A DNA stretch of 13,949 bases from Crenotrichaceae bacterium (GCA_011322755.1 DRLZ01000186.1:1-13949), one strand, 5' to 3'. Positions 7,166 to 13,949 are shown, counted from the stretch's first letter. Notes: a model not told the origin generated them from the letters alone. A program made the numbers and translations.

Positions 7166-7750
7166 ATGTACAAAACTATCAAGTCTCAAGTTGTGCGGTT
7201 GCAAGCGATAACCCGCGGTTTCTCTTCTGCACTTATTATTCTAATTGCTATCTCCGGGTTTTCACAAACCACGAATGCAACCGAAGAGTATCGTGTACTT
7301 GCAGACGATTTTCTCTCTATTAGTGTTTTTGGTGAACCAGATTTAAGTTTTGAACGCATTCGAGTTGGATCAAATGGACAGATTTCTTTGCCGCTGATTG
7401 GTGAAGTCATTGTCAGTGGTTTAAAACCATCCGAGATTGAAGAAAAACTGGAAACACTCTTCTTAGAGAATGATTATTTACTAAACCCGCAGGTAACCGT
7501 ATTTATCAGAGAATATAGGCCTATTTTTATTTACGGTGAAGTGAATAAACCTGGTGCCTATCCTTTTTCTAATAACCTTACGGTTGAAAAAGCAATTGCA
7601 TTGGCAGGTGGATTAGCGCCACGTGCTTCGAAGGATAAGATCAAGTTGCGAAGAAAAATCGCTGGCAACTCTGAGGAAAGTTATACTGCAAAAATGCAGA
7701 AACTTGTTCATCCTGGAGATGTAATAACAGTCGGCGAAAGCTTTTTCTAA
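7166..7750 (+). CDS. Short Wza/OPX-type polysaccharide export protein (VpsN-like)
   Basis: Periplasmic polysaccharide export protein of 194 residues. A signal peptide ends near TNA|TEEYRV (about residue 38). There is no lipobox cysteine. Residues about 40-115 are the poly-export domain (ISVFGEPDLSF, GQISLPLIGEV, NPQVTVFIREYRP), and about 116-165 an SLBB domain (FIYGEVNKPGAYPF, TVEKAIALAGGLAPRAS). The common GPGD near the start of the domain reads LADD here. E. coli Wza is about twice as long; the C-terminal amphipathic helix that crosses the outer membrane is absent. It therefore belongs to the short OPX class that depends on a separate barrel, here encoded immediately upstream. No clear Shine-Dalgarno is visible before ATG 7166. 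The co-polymerase gene follows within 15 bases of the stop, so the genes are likely co-transcribed and perhaps translationally coupled. Confidence 0.93.
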   Translation: MYKTIKSQVVRLQAITRGFSSALIILIAISGFSQTTNATEEYRVLADDFLSISVFGEPDLSFERIRVGSNGQISLPLIGEVIVSGLKPSEIEEKLETLFLENDYLLNPQVTVFIREYRPIFIYGEVNKPGAYPFSNNLTVEKAIALAGGLAPRASKDKIKLRRKIAGNSEESYTAKMQKLVHPGDVITVGESFF

Positions 7751-7765
7751 TTGGGAGCCAAAAGA

Positions 7766-9196
7766 GTGAATCAAAGTTTAGAACATAATCCTGGGAAAGA
7801 AGTATCTCCTTATAGTACAAGTAAAGCTCTAATAGAAGGTGTCAGCGACGAAAACCAACCAGGGTTGCTTGATTATTGGCGAATTATCTATAAGCACAAA
7901 TGGAGTATTTTGGCGTTTACAGTTCTTGGCATTTTAACCGCTATACTGATTATTAAAACAACGACCCCTCTCTATCAATCGACATCACGCTTGCTTGTAG
8001 AGCCAATTGCTCAGAACAAGCAAGCGTCATTAGGTGCTTATGAATATGTAAAATCGCCACGCTTATTTTACCAGACACAGTATGAAATTATTACGAGTCG
8101 CAATATAGCAAAACAAGTCATCCGGAATCTGGATTTACTAAATGACAAACGTTTCACGTCATCTATTACTGATGAGAAGGAAATGTTTGCACCAGATAAA
8201 TCTTTTTTTAGCTCACCTATGGCACATGCTCAATTATCTACTTCAGGTAAGTTAGAGCTTTATGTCGACAAGTTGCTCAATGGTCTGAGGGTATCAGGTG
8301 GAAGTGACAGTCAAATTTTCAATATCAAGTATCAAGCAGTTGAGCCAATGCTTGCATCAGATGTTGCCAACGCAGTTGCAGATGCATACATTAATTTTGG
8401 TGTCACCTCGCGTACAAAAGGCGCCGTTCAAGCAACTGATTGGTTAACCCAGCAAGAAGATGAGCTGCGAGTGAAGCTCGAAAATTCTGAAGCAAAGCTA
8501 CAAGAATATAAGAACACACACAGAATGCTGGGGACTGGAAGTAATCAAGCAATATCTAAAACAAAATTATCCTCGCTAGCGAAACAGCTAATTGCAGCAC
8601 AGTCATCCAGAAGTGATGCAGAAGTCCGGTATAATCAAATTCTAGCAATTAATAATAAAGGTGATTTGAACTCTATCAGTTCAATTTTAAATAACAATGT
8701 AGTTGTAAAGTTAAAACAGGCAGAACTTGATCAGGCACGAGAAGTTTCAGAGCTTTCTCAGCGGTATGGGGCTAAACACCCAAAATTAGTCACTGCGAAG
8801 ACAAAATTACGACAAGCAAAAAAAGCAGTCAGGAGAGTTGTCAATCAAATTGTTGCAAATCTTCGGAAAGAAGTGGAGCTGACTAAAGCCAGAGAGCAAA
8901 AAATTCGAAGCCTGATGGCGCGAGAAGAGGCGTCGGCTAGAGACTATCAAATCAAGGATTTTCAGCTCGGGAAGCTGGAACAAGCAGCTGCATATAATCG
9001 TCGCATGTATGAAGAGTTTCTTGCTAAAGCCAGTGATATAGAGTCCAAAACAAAATTCAGTGTTTCAAATATCACAATTTTAGACCCTGCTCATCCGATA
9101 TTTAAACCGTTTAGTCCTAATATCAAACGACTATTAATTCTTTGTACGATAGCAGGTGCATTTCTGGGAGTCTTCTTAGCCTTCTTGCGTGGGTGA
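7766..9196 (+). CDS. Wzz-type polysaccharide co-polymerase without kinase domain
   Basis: Inner-membrane chain-length regulator of 476 residues. Order: cytoplasmic N-terminus with a Wzz-like GLLDYWRIIYKHKW segment, TM1 at about 46-63, the post-TM1 motif TPLYQSTSRLLVEP, a long periplasmic coiled coil (about 200-400, rich in Glu, Lys and Gln), a GNVR-like stretch (AYNRRMYEEFLAKASDIE), proline-containing DPAHPIFKPFSPN, and TM2 at about 455-473. The protein stops just after TM2 with FLRG. A C-terminal tyrosine autokinase domain, present in larger relatives such as VpsO, is absent. GTG 7766 is chosen because GGGAG (7753-7757) lies eight bases upstream; a TTG at 7751 would also be in frame but has no ribosome binding site. 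It is the third gene of the barrel/OPX/co-polymerase set, which should assemble the trans-envelope export machine. Confidence 0.93.
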   Translation: MNQSLEHNPGKEVSPYSTSKALIEGVSDENQPGLLDYWRIIYKHKWSILAFTVLGILTAILIIKTTTPLYQSTSRLLVEPIAQNKQASLGAYEYVKSPRLFYQTQYEIITSRNIAKQVIRNLDLLNDKRFTSSITDEKEMFAPDKSFFSSPMAHAQLSTSGKLELYVDKLLNGLRVSGGSDSQIFNIKYQAVEPMLASDVANAVADAYINFGVTSRTKGAVQATDWLTQQEDELRVKLENSEAKLQEYKNTHRMLGTGSNQAISKTKLSSLAKQLIAAQSSRSDAEVRYNQILAINNKGDLNSISSILNNNVVVKLKQAELDQAREVSELSQRYGAKHPKLVTAKTKLRQAKKAVRRVVNQIVANLRKEVELTKAREQKIRSLMAREEASARDYQIKDFQLGKLEQAAAYNRRMYEEFLAKASDIESKTKFSVSNITILDPAHPIFKPFSPNIKRLLILCTIAGAFLGVFLAFLRG

Positions 9197-9327
9197 TTCG
9201 TTGGGTTGTGGTTATTGCATGATATCAACTGAATGAGGAATGTTATGAATTCCACGTTGAATACAGTTCTACGTGACGTTCTTGTCAATGAATACGTTCA
9301 AGTGCTCACATAATCTGATTTATTGTT
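9197..9327. other. 131-base spacer between co-polymerase and glycosyltransferase, with a tiny ORF
   Basis: The spacer contains one short ORF, 9245-9313, listed separately. There is no kinase-domain remnant in frame after the co-polymerase stop that I can recognise, and no terminator-like hairpin, so read-through from the export genes into the glycosyltransferase gene is plausible. Confidence 0.5.
9245..9313 (+). CDS. Possible 22-residue small ORF with good ribosome binding site
   Basis: ATG 9245 opens a frame reading MNSTLNTVLRDV then LVNEYVQVLT, ending at TAA 9311-9313. GAGGA at 9235-9239 sits five bases upstream, better than the ribosome binding sites of several real genes here. I do not recognise the peptide. 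It could be a small protein, the surviving start of a decayed gene, or a device coupling translation to the glycosyltransferase gene 14 bases downstream, which has no Shine-Dalgarno of its own. Low confidence. Confidence 0.2.
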   Translation: MNSTLNTVLRDVLVNEYVQVLT

Positions 9328-10410
9328 ATGCATATTGCGATACATTTGTGGTCTCTTAATGGAGGTGGGGCGGAGCGAGTCGCACTCTATCTGGCGCAGA
9401 GTTTTCTGGAAGCAGATATGAAGGTGGATATTGTTCTTTGGAAAGTGCAGGGTACTTTTCTTAAGGATATCCCATCTGGAGCAAACATAGTAAAATTAGG
9501 TGACAAAGGCGCGGTTAACAAACTACTTACTTTTTCTAAGTGGCTCTCAAGAGAAAAGCCAAAAGCTATGTTGTGTTGTCAATCGCTCGCAAATATTACG
9601 GGGATTACTGCTAATCTGCTTGGTGGAAAAAAAATACGTATTGTAATCCGAGAGCCAAACACACTTGAACGATTTAGTTTAATGCGCTCGTGGAGTTTCA
9701 AGTTTTTTCCAGTAATTGCCAGGCTTTTTTACTATTTTAGTGATCACATTGTTGCCGTTTCTGACAGTATCGCAGAGGATCTGCAAAAAATCTTGTTGAG
9801 TCGAGATCATAAGATTACAGTAATTTACAATCCTCTACCCACACAAAAAATTAAAACTCTAGCCAAGATAAAACCGCAGCATCGCTGGTTTAGAGAAGAC
9901 GTGCCGATTATTCTAGGGGCTGGTCGTTTCGTGGCCCAGAAAGATTTTTCAACTTTATTGAGAGCCTTCGCTCAAGTTCGCAAAAACAAGATCGCTAGAT
10001 TAGTGATTTTTGGAGAAGGAGAGCAAAAGCGAATGCTAATGGATTTGGCCGCTGAATTAAATATTCTTGATGATGTTGATTTTCCAGGGTTTACAGATAA
10101 TATTTTTTCTTATTTAGCGTCTGCTTCAGTTTTTGTGCTGCCATCTAAATTTGAAGGGTGTCCGAATATTCTTCTCGAAGCACTAGCATGTGGGTGTCCA
10201 GTCGTTGCGACTGATTGCAGAAGCGGACCGAAAGAAATCTTGGCAGGAAAGCATGGTTTGCTTGTAGAGGTGGGGGCTGTCAATGACATGGCGAGTGCAA
10301 TACTCCGACAGCTTGACAACAATACAGCGATACTTCCAACAAGCTTTAATTCAACTGATTATGATGTGAAAGAAGTTGCTGATCGATATCTTGGAATCTT
10401 GCTAGAATGA
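9328..10410 (+). CDS. GT4 family glycosyltransferase
   Basis: Cytoplasmic GT-B fold glycosyltransferase of 360 residues, expected to add a sugar from a nucleotide-sugar donor to the lipid-linked exopolysaccharide repeat unit. The N-terminal acceptor-side domain has the glycine-rich loop NGGGAERVALYLAQ (residues 11-24). The C-terminal donor domain starts near GAGRFVAQKDFSTLLRAF and includes FGEGEQ and the EX7E motif EGCPNILLE (E276 and E284), followed by ALACGCPVVATD and SGPKEIL, as in retaining GT4 enzymes. The protein begins directly with MHIAIHLWSLNGGG, supporting ATG 9328, although no Shine-Dalgarno is seen. It is on the same strand as the export genes with no terminator in between. Which sugar it transfers cannot be read from sequence. 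It is the only glycosyltransferase in the window, so others must be elsewhere. Confidence 0.93.
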   Translation: MHIAIHLWSLNGGGAERVALYLAQSFLEADMKVDIVLWKVQGTFLKDIPSGANIVKLGDKGAVNKLLTFSKWLSREKPKAMLCCQSLANITGITANLLGGKKIRIVIREPNTLERFSLMRSWSFKFFPVIARLFYYFSDHIVAVSDSIAEDLQKILLSRDHKITVIYNPLPTQKIKTLAKIKPQHRWFREDVPIILGAGRFVAQKDFSTLLRAFAQVRKNKIARLVIFGEGEQKRMLMDLAAELNILDDVDFPGFTDNIFSYLASASVFVLPSKFEGCPNILLEALACGCPVVATDCRSGPKEILAGKHGLLVEVGAVNDMASAILRQLDNNTAILPTSFNSTDYDVKEVADRYLGILLE

Positions 10411-10417
10411 TTATACC

Positions 10418-10440
10418 GGATTGAAGGGGATAATCCTTTT
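10418..10440 (+). terminator. Weak terminator-like hairpin after the glycosyltransferase
   Basis: GGATT and AATCC can pair (5 bp, 9-base loop) and are followed by TTTT. It starts 8 bases after the glycosyltransferase stop. The stem is short and the loop long, so this is a weak candidate for the end of the export transcript. Confidence 0.25.
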
Positions 10441-11410
10441 CTTGATTTCCTATGAAGACAGATTAAATGTTTTGAATCAAATCAAACTCACAAGACAATG
10501 AGATAGCTTGAAAAATTCATCTTTGTTTTCTAATCCTTGAGCAGCGATTTAAGTGCAAGGAAATTGTATCCAAGCTTCTCACTAATCACTAAGTGAACAA
10601 AGAAACAGCGCAAAACAAGTTAATTAGCATTTAGTTGATTCACAAGCCATCTGGGTTTCAGTAGGTAATTATGTCATTGATTTGTTACTGTCATCAGGGA
10701 TAGTTTTTCGTCTAGTAGTAAAATCCATCCACATAGAAAGTTATGTGCTAACTAGCTAATCATAGCATGCCTGAAAATATGATGAGAGAGGTCGGGTGCA
10801 GGTTTGTTTAGAGGCGAAATACCAGCTGACGACTAATAGTCACCGGTAAGTAAGCGATTTTTTAGCTTGGTGCAGCATTAGTTTAAAACGCTAGAAGTCG
10901 ATCCATTCTACGTTGTTAAGATTGTCTCAATGTGGATGCAATGAGGTCGATGATATATGTCTGTTGTTATTGATTTTTTTCGAAGAGGAGTATTTGAGCT
11001 GAAAGGCGGTGATAGTTGTCAGAGTGATTGCTGTGGTGCTCAGTGTCTGAATTAAAGACCGGGCATCCAGCGCTCAATTGAACTTATCCGAATTGGGATT
11101 GTGAAGTAGCCTTTGTAGTTATCTGTCGATGAGATGCTAGCACCTTCCGGGCTTTGTTAAGCTGAATGCTTGTAACCAATAGGGAACGGGGCGTTGTCCT
11201 GTCGCTTTGTGGACTGATGATAGACGTTAGAAGCTACAGGAGGGACGTGCTAAAAACTTATTAGTTAATACGAAATCATTCCTGGAGTTGATGCACACGT
11301 AGACAGAATGACAAATGCTAGGTGTATTCTCAATAGAAATTAACACAAAATGATATCTACAGTTGTTAATGTGGGCGCGATCGGTCTGTGATGCATCTTG
11401 TGAGGATATT

Positions 11411-11482
11411 ATGAGTGCCAAGGGATCTTCGAGCTGCGGCTCAGTGTATTTCCGAGTAGAAAATGATGATAGTAGGAATTAA
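11411..11482 (+). CDS. Possible 23-residue small protein gene, followed by a terminator
   Basis: ATG 11411 opens MSAKGSSSCG then SVYFRVENDDSRN, stopping at TAA 11480-11482. GAGGA at 11402-11406 lies four bases before the ATG. A terminator-like hairpin with a T6 tail begins five bases after the stop. This compact arrangement, in a region with no other gene, is what a genuine small protein gene or the tail of a regulatory RNA would look like. I do not recognise the peptide: it is hydrophilic, with one Cys and no membrane segment. A weak -35/-10-like pair (TAGACA 11300-11305, TATTCT 11325-11330, 19-base spacer) lies upstream. Confidence 0.3.
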   Translation: MSAKGSSSCGSVYFRVENDDSRN

Positions 11483-11487
11483 TTGTC

Positions 11488-11515
11488 CTAGCATGTGTTA
11501 CATGCCAGCTTTTTT
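11488..11515 (+). terminator. Intrinsic terminator-like hairpin with T6 tail
   Basis: CTAGCATGT and ACATGCCAG pair over nine positions with one A/C mismatch, closed by a GTT loop and followed after one C by six T. This is the best rho-independent terminator candidate in the window and is directional for + strand transcription. It sits more than 1 kb after the nearest recognisable + strand gene, so it implies a local transcript, perhaps the small ORF just before it. Confidence 0.5.
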
Positions 11516-12003
11516 GTTGGCAAATCAGATATCAACTGATATGAAGTGCAGCGAAAACAGTACGGTCTCGGCAATCGCATACAATTCCAGAATTACAGAC
11601 TGCTGCGATCTAAACAATATGGGTTAGATTAGCTGACAGGCGATCTGCAGTTTTACAGCGCAAATAAAATTATTCAATAGCTTTCTTTATTGTTGATGTA
11701 CACCTAAGCACTTTGAAGAAAATCGACAGCCAGTAAGGGTGCAGCGCGTTGGTTTAATTTATCCGTCGAGATACAAGAAATGGATATTATATTCGCTTGA
11801 TTGACAAGCATAACTGCTAACCACCAGTGCAGTAAAGTTGCACTTTCATGGCGATGTGTTGTCAACTCATTACCTGAATCGTTGGGAAAGACAATTCGCC
11901 ATAAAATAAATTGAGATGGGGTTGGCAAGTAACGCACAGTAGATAATCGTAATGATACGTCTGCGTAGATTCTTGCATACGAGTTAGGAGGTTGTCAGCC
12001 AAA

Positions 12004-12063
12004 ATGACACCACGAAAAACAATTAATAAACTTGAAAGAAGCTGCTTAACCGTGATGTCATAA
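12004..12063 (+). CDS. Possible 19-residue upstream ORF before the lyase gene
   Basis: ATG 12004 opens MTPRKTINKLERSCLTVMS, stopping at TAA 12061-12063, one base before the ATG at 12065 that begins the longest form of the lyase frame. AGGAGG at 11986-11991 is a perfect Shine-Dalgarno but lies 12 bases before this ATG, longer than usual. It could be a leader ORF that couples translation to the lyase, or chance. The peptide is basic and unrecognised. Confidence 0.2.
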   Translation: MTPRKTINKLERSCLTVMS

Positions 12064-12178
12064 AATGAGAGACCAGGTCATATTGCTATGTTTTCAAATG
12101 GTGGTTGTGCCAGTGCGCCAACTAATGTCTACAACAAAATATATACAGGACGTTTTCGAAACTATATTTTTGTCTAGC

Positions 12179-13684
12179 ATGAGATTGAGATCTTTTTCAG
12201 TGCGAGGACTATTATTTTTTATGCTCTCAGTTTTTCTTTTTGGTTGTAAGGTTAAGCATTCTTTTCCACCTCTGAAAGCCTTTCCTTGTGCACAAGGATT
12301 TGGTGCATCGTCTAGGGGTGGTCGTGGTGGTGATGTTTATCACGTAACAAAACTGTTAGATGATGGTTCAGTGGGAACTTTGCGTCATGCGCTCGATTCT
12401 GCGAATGGACCTCGAACGGTCGTGTTTGATATTGGCGGCGTTATTACATTAAACGCCCGTTTGAAAATAAGAACAGATAAGATAACACTTGCAGGGCAAA
12501 CTGCTCCGGGTGGTGGAATTACCATTGCTGGATATCCGTTTGATATCTTTAAGCGCTCTGATGTAATTATTCGTTATCTGCGATTTCGTCTTGGTGATTA
12601 CAATGCCATAGATCCACATGCTGAGGGTGATGGTAAAGGAAACATGGATTTATGGGGAGATGGAGGAGATGCGATATCTGTTTCCCAGTCGAATGATCTA
12701 ATCCTCGACCATATATCTGCATCATGGGGTATGGATGAAACTGTCAGTATTGTGCGCTCAAAAAATATCACTCTGCAAAACTCAATTCTTTCAGAAGGAC
12801 TGTTTCACTCATATCACCCAGCAGGGGCTCATAGTAGAGGGGGGATGTTTGTTGCAGGCGTGACAGATAGTGAATTGGTTAACGGTGCTGGTGGCTATAC
12901 AATATATCAAAATCTGTTTGCACATCACAATATGCGTAATCCTGTGGTTGGTGGACAAATGTATTTAGACCCTGGGCAGGATAAAAAAAATCGTAAGTTT
13001 ATGCTTATAGACTTTGAAAACAATGTTATTTATAACTGGGGTAAACGTAGTGGGCATACAGCGAGACCCCAAATCAAGATGAATTATATCAATAATTATC
13101 TGATTGCTGGTCCCAGTACCCAGCCTAAAAATATTCATACTGCAATGCGCGAAGAAAACAGTGACGAAGGCGATTTTTACATCTTTTTTTCCGGAAACTA
13201 TATGGATACAGACAAAGATTCTTACCACAATGGGAAAGCTGTTGGTGCGGAAGCCTTTCCTGGTTTTGAACCCGGCGAATACTTAAATGAAGCTTTCCCA
13301 TTTCCAGCCATCACTTTCGGATTGTCAGCTGAAGATGCCTACCAGGAAATCTTGAGAAATGCCGGCGCATCGTTCCCGCGTGACTTGATTGATAAGAGAG
13401 TGATTAATCACCTCAAGAATCAACTAGGTCGTTTAATCAATTCACAAGATGATGTCGGTGGTTTGGGCTATATTGCAAGAGGTATTGCGCTGATAGACAC
13501 CGACCGCGATGGTATGCCAGACAGCTGGGAAACGAAAAACGGACTTGATCCGAAGAATTCTGCTGATCGAAATAAAATTGACATAAGTATGGTTGGTTAT
13601 ACCAATCTAGAGGTTTATCTTGACTCTCTCGTGCGGTCAGGGAGAAATTGTACCGCAGACACAGAATATCAGACTCTGCATTGA
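12179..13684 (+). CDS. PL1-like pectate lyase family lipoprotein (polysaccharide lyase)
   Basis: Predicted surface or periplasmic polysaccharide lyase of 501 residues, probably cleaving an acidic polymer by beta-elimination. ATG 12179 is chosen because it directly begins a lipoprotein signal: MRLRSFSVRG then a hydrophobic stretch ending LFGC, with C23 as the lipid-modified residue and K at +2, which favours the outer membrane. ATG 12065 would add 38 residues with no signal character. The body is a parallel beta-helix of the pectate lyase type: GFGASSRGGRGG, YHVTKLLDDG, GTLRHAL, FDIGGVITL, LAGQTAPGGGITIAG, DHISASWGMDETVSIV and MRNPVVGG. R253 of MRNP would be the catalytic Arg; the second Arg of the classic RxPxxR is Gly here. 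The C-terminus has a calcium-loop-like DTDRDGMPD (440-448) and VGYTNLEVYLDSL, typical of this group. In an exopolysaccharide locus it likely trims or releases the polymer. Confidence 0.88.
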   Translation: MRLRSFSVRGLLFFMLSVFLFGCKVKHSFPPLKAFPCAQGFGASSRGGRGGDVYHVTKLLDDGSVGTLRHALDSANGPRTVVFDIGGVITLNARLKIRTDKITLAGQTAPGGGITIAGYPFDIFKRSDVIIRYLRFRLGDYNAIDPHAEGDGKGNMDLWGDGGDAISVSQSNDLILDHISASWGMDETVSIVRSKNITLQNSILSEGLFHSYHPAGAHSRGGMFVAGVTDSELVNGAGGYTIYQNLFAHHNMRNPVVGGQMYLDPGQDKKNRKFMLIDFENNVIYNWGKRSGHTARPQIKMNYINNYLIAGPSTQPKNIHTAMREENSDEGDFYIFFSGNYMDTDKDSYHNGKAVGAEAFPGFEPGEYLNEAFPFPAITFGLSAEDAYQEILRNAGASFPRDLIDKRVINHLKNQLGRLINSQDDVGGLGYIARGIALIDTDRDGMPDSWETKNGLDPKNSADRNKIDISMVGYTNLEVYLDSLVRSGRNCTADTEYQTLH

Positions 13685-13870
13685 TGGAGGAATAGATCTG
13701 AATAGCTACCTAGTAAATTGGACTACTGCTGTTCACTGCATGATGTTGACTATCGGCGCAATCAAAAACCGACTGAAAATGATCCAATACAATTAAGTAA
13801 AAAATATCATTTGGTAGGATGTAAGCTGATGTCGTGATTGAATGCAGTCAATTAAACACAAAAAATTGTT
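13685..13870. other. Short spacer after the lyase gene
   Basis: 186 bases with no coding region. GGAGGAA just after the lyase stop is not followed by a usable start codon. No clear terminator or promoter pair was seen. Confidence 0.5.
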
Positions 13871-13949
13871 ATGAACGCCCAAGTGGTTGCAGCCAGATAT
13901 CGTTTTATTCGTTACTTGATAGATGTAAGAGAATTTCTACTTATTTTCG
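13871..13949 (+). CDS. Start of an unidentified ORF running off the window (3' partial)
   Basis: ATG 13871 opens a frame of 26 codons reading MNAQVVAARYRFIRY then LIDVREFLLIF that is still open at the window end. It is the only frame from a nearby ATG that stays open. No Shine-Dalgarno is visible, but several real genes here also lack one. The N-terminus is basic and then turns hydrophobic, compatible with a membrane protein such as a polymerase, flippase or ABC permease of the same locus. That is a guess: the visible part is too short to identify. Confidence 0.4.
   Translation, partial: MNAQVVAARYRFIRYLIDVREFLLIF

Larger units (their letters stand above)
10411..12178. other. Long gene-poor region (about 1.77 kb)
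   Basis: No convincing protein-coding gene on either strand: every frame is broken at short intervals, and the longest open frames (on the minus strand at 11227-11421 and 11704-11937) lack family motifs. It does contain strong Shine-Dalgarno-like sequences (AGGAGG at 11238-11243 and 11986-11991, GAGGA at 11402-11406), each followed by only 5 to 23 codons, and a terminator-like hairpin at 11488-11515. Other small structures are a palindrome ATATCAACTGATAT (11529-11542) and a 6-bp hairpin AGTGCA/TGCACT (11826-11844). No tRNA, transposase remnant or direct repeats were recognised. It may be a decayed part of the polysaccharide locus or carry non-coding RNA. Confidence 0.6.

Noticed and set aside
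7751..7765. TTG 7751 as the co-polymerase start
   Set aside because: It would put the GGGAG ribosome binding site inside the gene and leaves no upstream site; GTG 7766 has the correct spacing.
11247..11264. AGGAGG (11238-11243) followed by GTG and only five codons
   Set aside because: The frame stops after VLKTY; too short to call as a gene. Kept only as part of the orphan ribosome-binding-site observation.
9221..11542. Shared 12-mer GATATCAACTGA near 9221 and 11528
   Set aside because: A 12-base repeat is expected by chance in about 14 kb of AT-rich sequence, and the flanks do not match.
11227..11937. Minus-strand open frames of 64 and 77 codons in the long gene-poor region
   Set aside because: No family resemblance, no ribosome binding site, and the first overlaps the + strand small ORF region.
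10411..12064. Possible tRNA, CRISPR array, insertion sequence or phage attachment site in the long gap
   Set aside because: No cloverleaf with a TTCGA loop, no regularly spaced repeats, no transposase motif and no terminal inverted repeats were found on reading.

Overview
The window looks like chromosome of an AT-leaning Gram-negative proteobacterium. Two things show this: an outer-membrane polysaccharide export system, and a succinyl/malate-CoA ligase alpha subunit that reads more like the serine-cycle enzyme MtkB than like ordinary SucD. MtkB-type ligases are known from methylotrophs (including Methylococcales) and from nitrosomonads, so a methanotroph/methylotroph or ammonia oxidiser is my best guess. 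That is inference from recalled protein sequence, not from a search.

Layout. Bases 1-743 hold the 3' part of the CoA ligase alpha gene (+). A small CPBP/CAAX-type membrane protease gene (764-1351, -) converges on it. A large c-di-GMP enzyme follows (1571-4708, +), with a degenerate MHYT-like membrane sensor, then PAS, GAF, GGDEF and EAL domains. Next comes a gene-free stretch of about 1.2 kb (4709-5936) with a good sigma70-type promoter near its end. Downstream is an exopolysaccharide block on the + strand: an outer-membrane beta-barrel (5937-7139), a short periplasmic Wza/OPX-type export protein (7166-7750), a Wzz-type co-polymerase without a kinase domain (7766-9196) and a GT4 glycosyltransferase (9328-10410). 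A second gene-free stretch of about 1.77 kb (10411-12178) holds only possible tiny ORFs and one terminator-like hairpin. Then come a PL1-like pectate-lyase-family lipoprotein (12179-13684) and the first 26 codons of an unidentified ORF (13871-13949) that runs off the window.

How the genes fit together. The order barrel - short OPX - co-polymerase resembles vpsM-vpsN-vpsO of Vibrio cholerae and the Wzp/OPX arrangement of Myxococcus. The likely picture is a Wzx/Wzy-type exopolysaccharide: the co-polymerase sets chain length, the short OPX spans the periplasm, the separate barrel forms the outer-membrane pore, the GT4 enzyme builds the repeat unit, and the lipoprotein lyase trims the polymer or releases it from the cell surface. 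Flippase, polymerase, initiating transferase and tyrosine kinase are not in the window. The GGDEF/EAL protein next door is a plausible regulator of this output, but nothing in the sequence proves the link.

The most unusual points are the split outer-membrane export channel, the loss of MHYT residues in the sensor, and two long gene-poor regions inside a polysaccharide locus. These regions contain tiny ORFs with good ribosome binding sites; one of them (11411-11482) is followed 5 nt later by a terminator-like hairpin.
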